Positions 21,990-22,240 of a stretch of 22,240 bases of DNA are shown one piece after another; position 1 is the first letter of the stretch; the number at the start of each line of letters is the position of its first letter. This DNA comes from a virus. The notes under the pieces were generated by a model. It saw nothing but the letters and a program-made list of their open reading frames with translations, was not told where the DNA came from and did not search any database. The stretch is taken from positions 1 through 22,240 of the IMG/VR virus record IMGVR_UViG_3300009706_000069; one strand, written 5' to 3'. A program made the translations under genes and the position numbers.

Positions 21990-22240
21990 ATGACGACTAA
22001 GAAAGAGAAGACAGTTTTGCATAACGTCAACACAGACTTTATTGCCGAACATGGCGGCCTCACTATGAAGAACACCCAGCACATTGATCAGAAATGGTTA
22101 GATAGGCTTAAAGATGTACGAAACAACTCTGGTAAACAGAGAGAGAAAGAATTCATGCGTGTTGCATCGATCCCGAACGCTGTGGTCGATCAATGGCTCC
22201 GAGACGGCTTCAATATTTATGAAGAGTCAGGAAAAGAGAT
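21990..22240 (+). CDS. Conserved-type head/tail-region protein, 3' truncated
   Basis: The first 83 codons of a gene that runs off the window. ATG 21990 has AAAGGAG (21973-21979) upstream. The sequence starts MTTKKEKTVLHNVNTDFIAE and is basic and polar. It contains QREKEFMRVASIPNAVVDQW followed by LRDGFNIY, which resembles small proteins of unknown function that I recall next to capsid genes in many phages (MR.VASIP..V.D.W...GFD). Its place after the capsid gene suggests a head-completion or connector role, but this is inference. Confidence 0.7.
   Translation, partial: MTTKKEKTVLHNVNTDFIAEHGGLTMKNTQHIDQKWLDRLKDVRNNSGKQREKEFMRVASIPNAVVDQWLRDGFNIYEESGKE

Overview
This window is a piece of a lytic, tailed double-stranded DNA phage genome with a short-tailed (podovirus) layout. 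Every supported gene lies on the + strand, tightly packed, with stop/start overlaps. The hallmark proteins are a T7-type family A DNA polymerase, a T7 gp6/FEN-type 5'-3' exonuclease, an adenosylcobalamin (class II) ribonucleotide reductase, a P22-type portal, a SU10-like major capsid protein and a very large virion protein. From memory this combination resembles marine podoviruses of the cobavirus/Zobellviridae or HMO-2011-like type that infect Roseobacter-group or related marine proteobacteria. That assignment is inference. No RNA polymerase, integrase or lysis gene is visible here.

Layout. (1) 1-4162, replication and nucleotide module: the C-terminal part of DNA polymerase, a small unknown ORF with an unclear start, the exonuclease, a small charged protein, a DUF3310-type protein and the class II RNR. 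Together they copy DNA, trim 5' ends and convert ribonucleotides to deoxyribonucleotides. (2) 4163-4933, a 771-bp gene-free spacer, the only large one. It holds a ~200-bp array of CTTAAG-like hexamers spaced about one helical turn apart, a cluster of AATGA motifs, several hairpins and a possible terminator. It separates the replication module from the virion module and is the best candidate for an origin, a control region or a genome end. (3) 4934-9461, tail and probable ejection genes: collar-domain fibre, nozzle-like protein, a small protein and two probable internal/ejection proteins. (4) 9493-15555, one gene for a 2020-residue virion protein with a hydrophobic N-terminal region, an internal triplicated motif, a conserved phage block and a HEIAH metalloprotease-like motif near the C-terminus. 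(5) 15539-21866, packaging and head: small and large terminase, portal, a small unknown protein, scaffold and major capsid protein. (6) 21867-22240, an intergenic stretch with strong inverted repeats, then the start of the next gene, cut by the window end.

Many virion genes share an AAAGGA Shine-Dalgarno 7-9 nt before the start. Scaffold and major capsid both appear to start with TTG. The most unusual features are the phased CTTAAG array, a 31-bp near-perfect in-frame repeat shared by the RNR and a small upstream gene, the metalloprotease-like motif in the giant virion protein, and the nested hairpins after the capsid gene.
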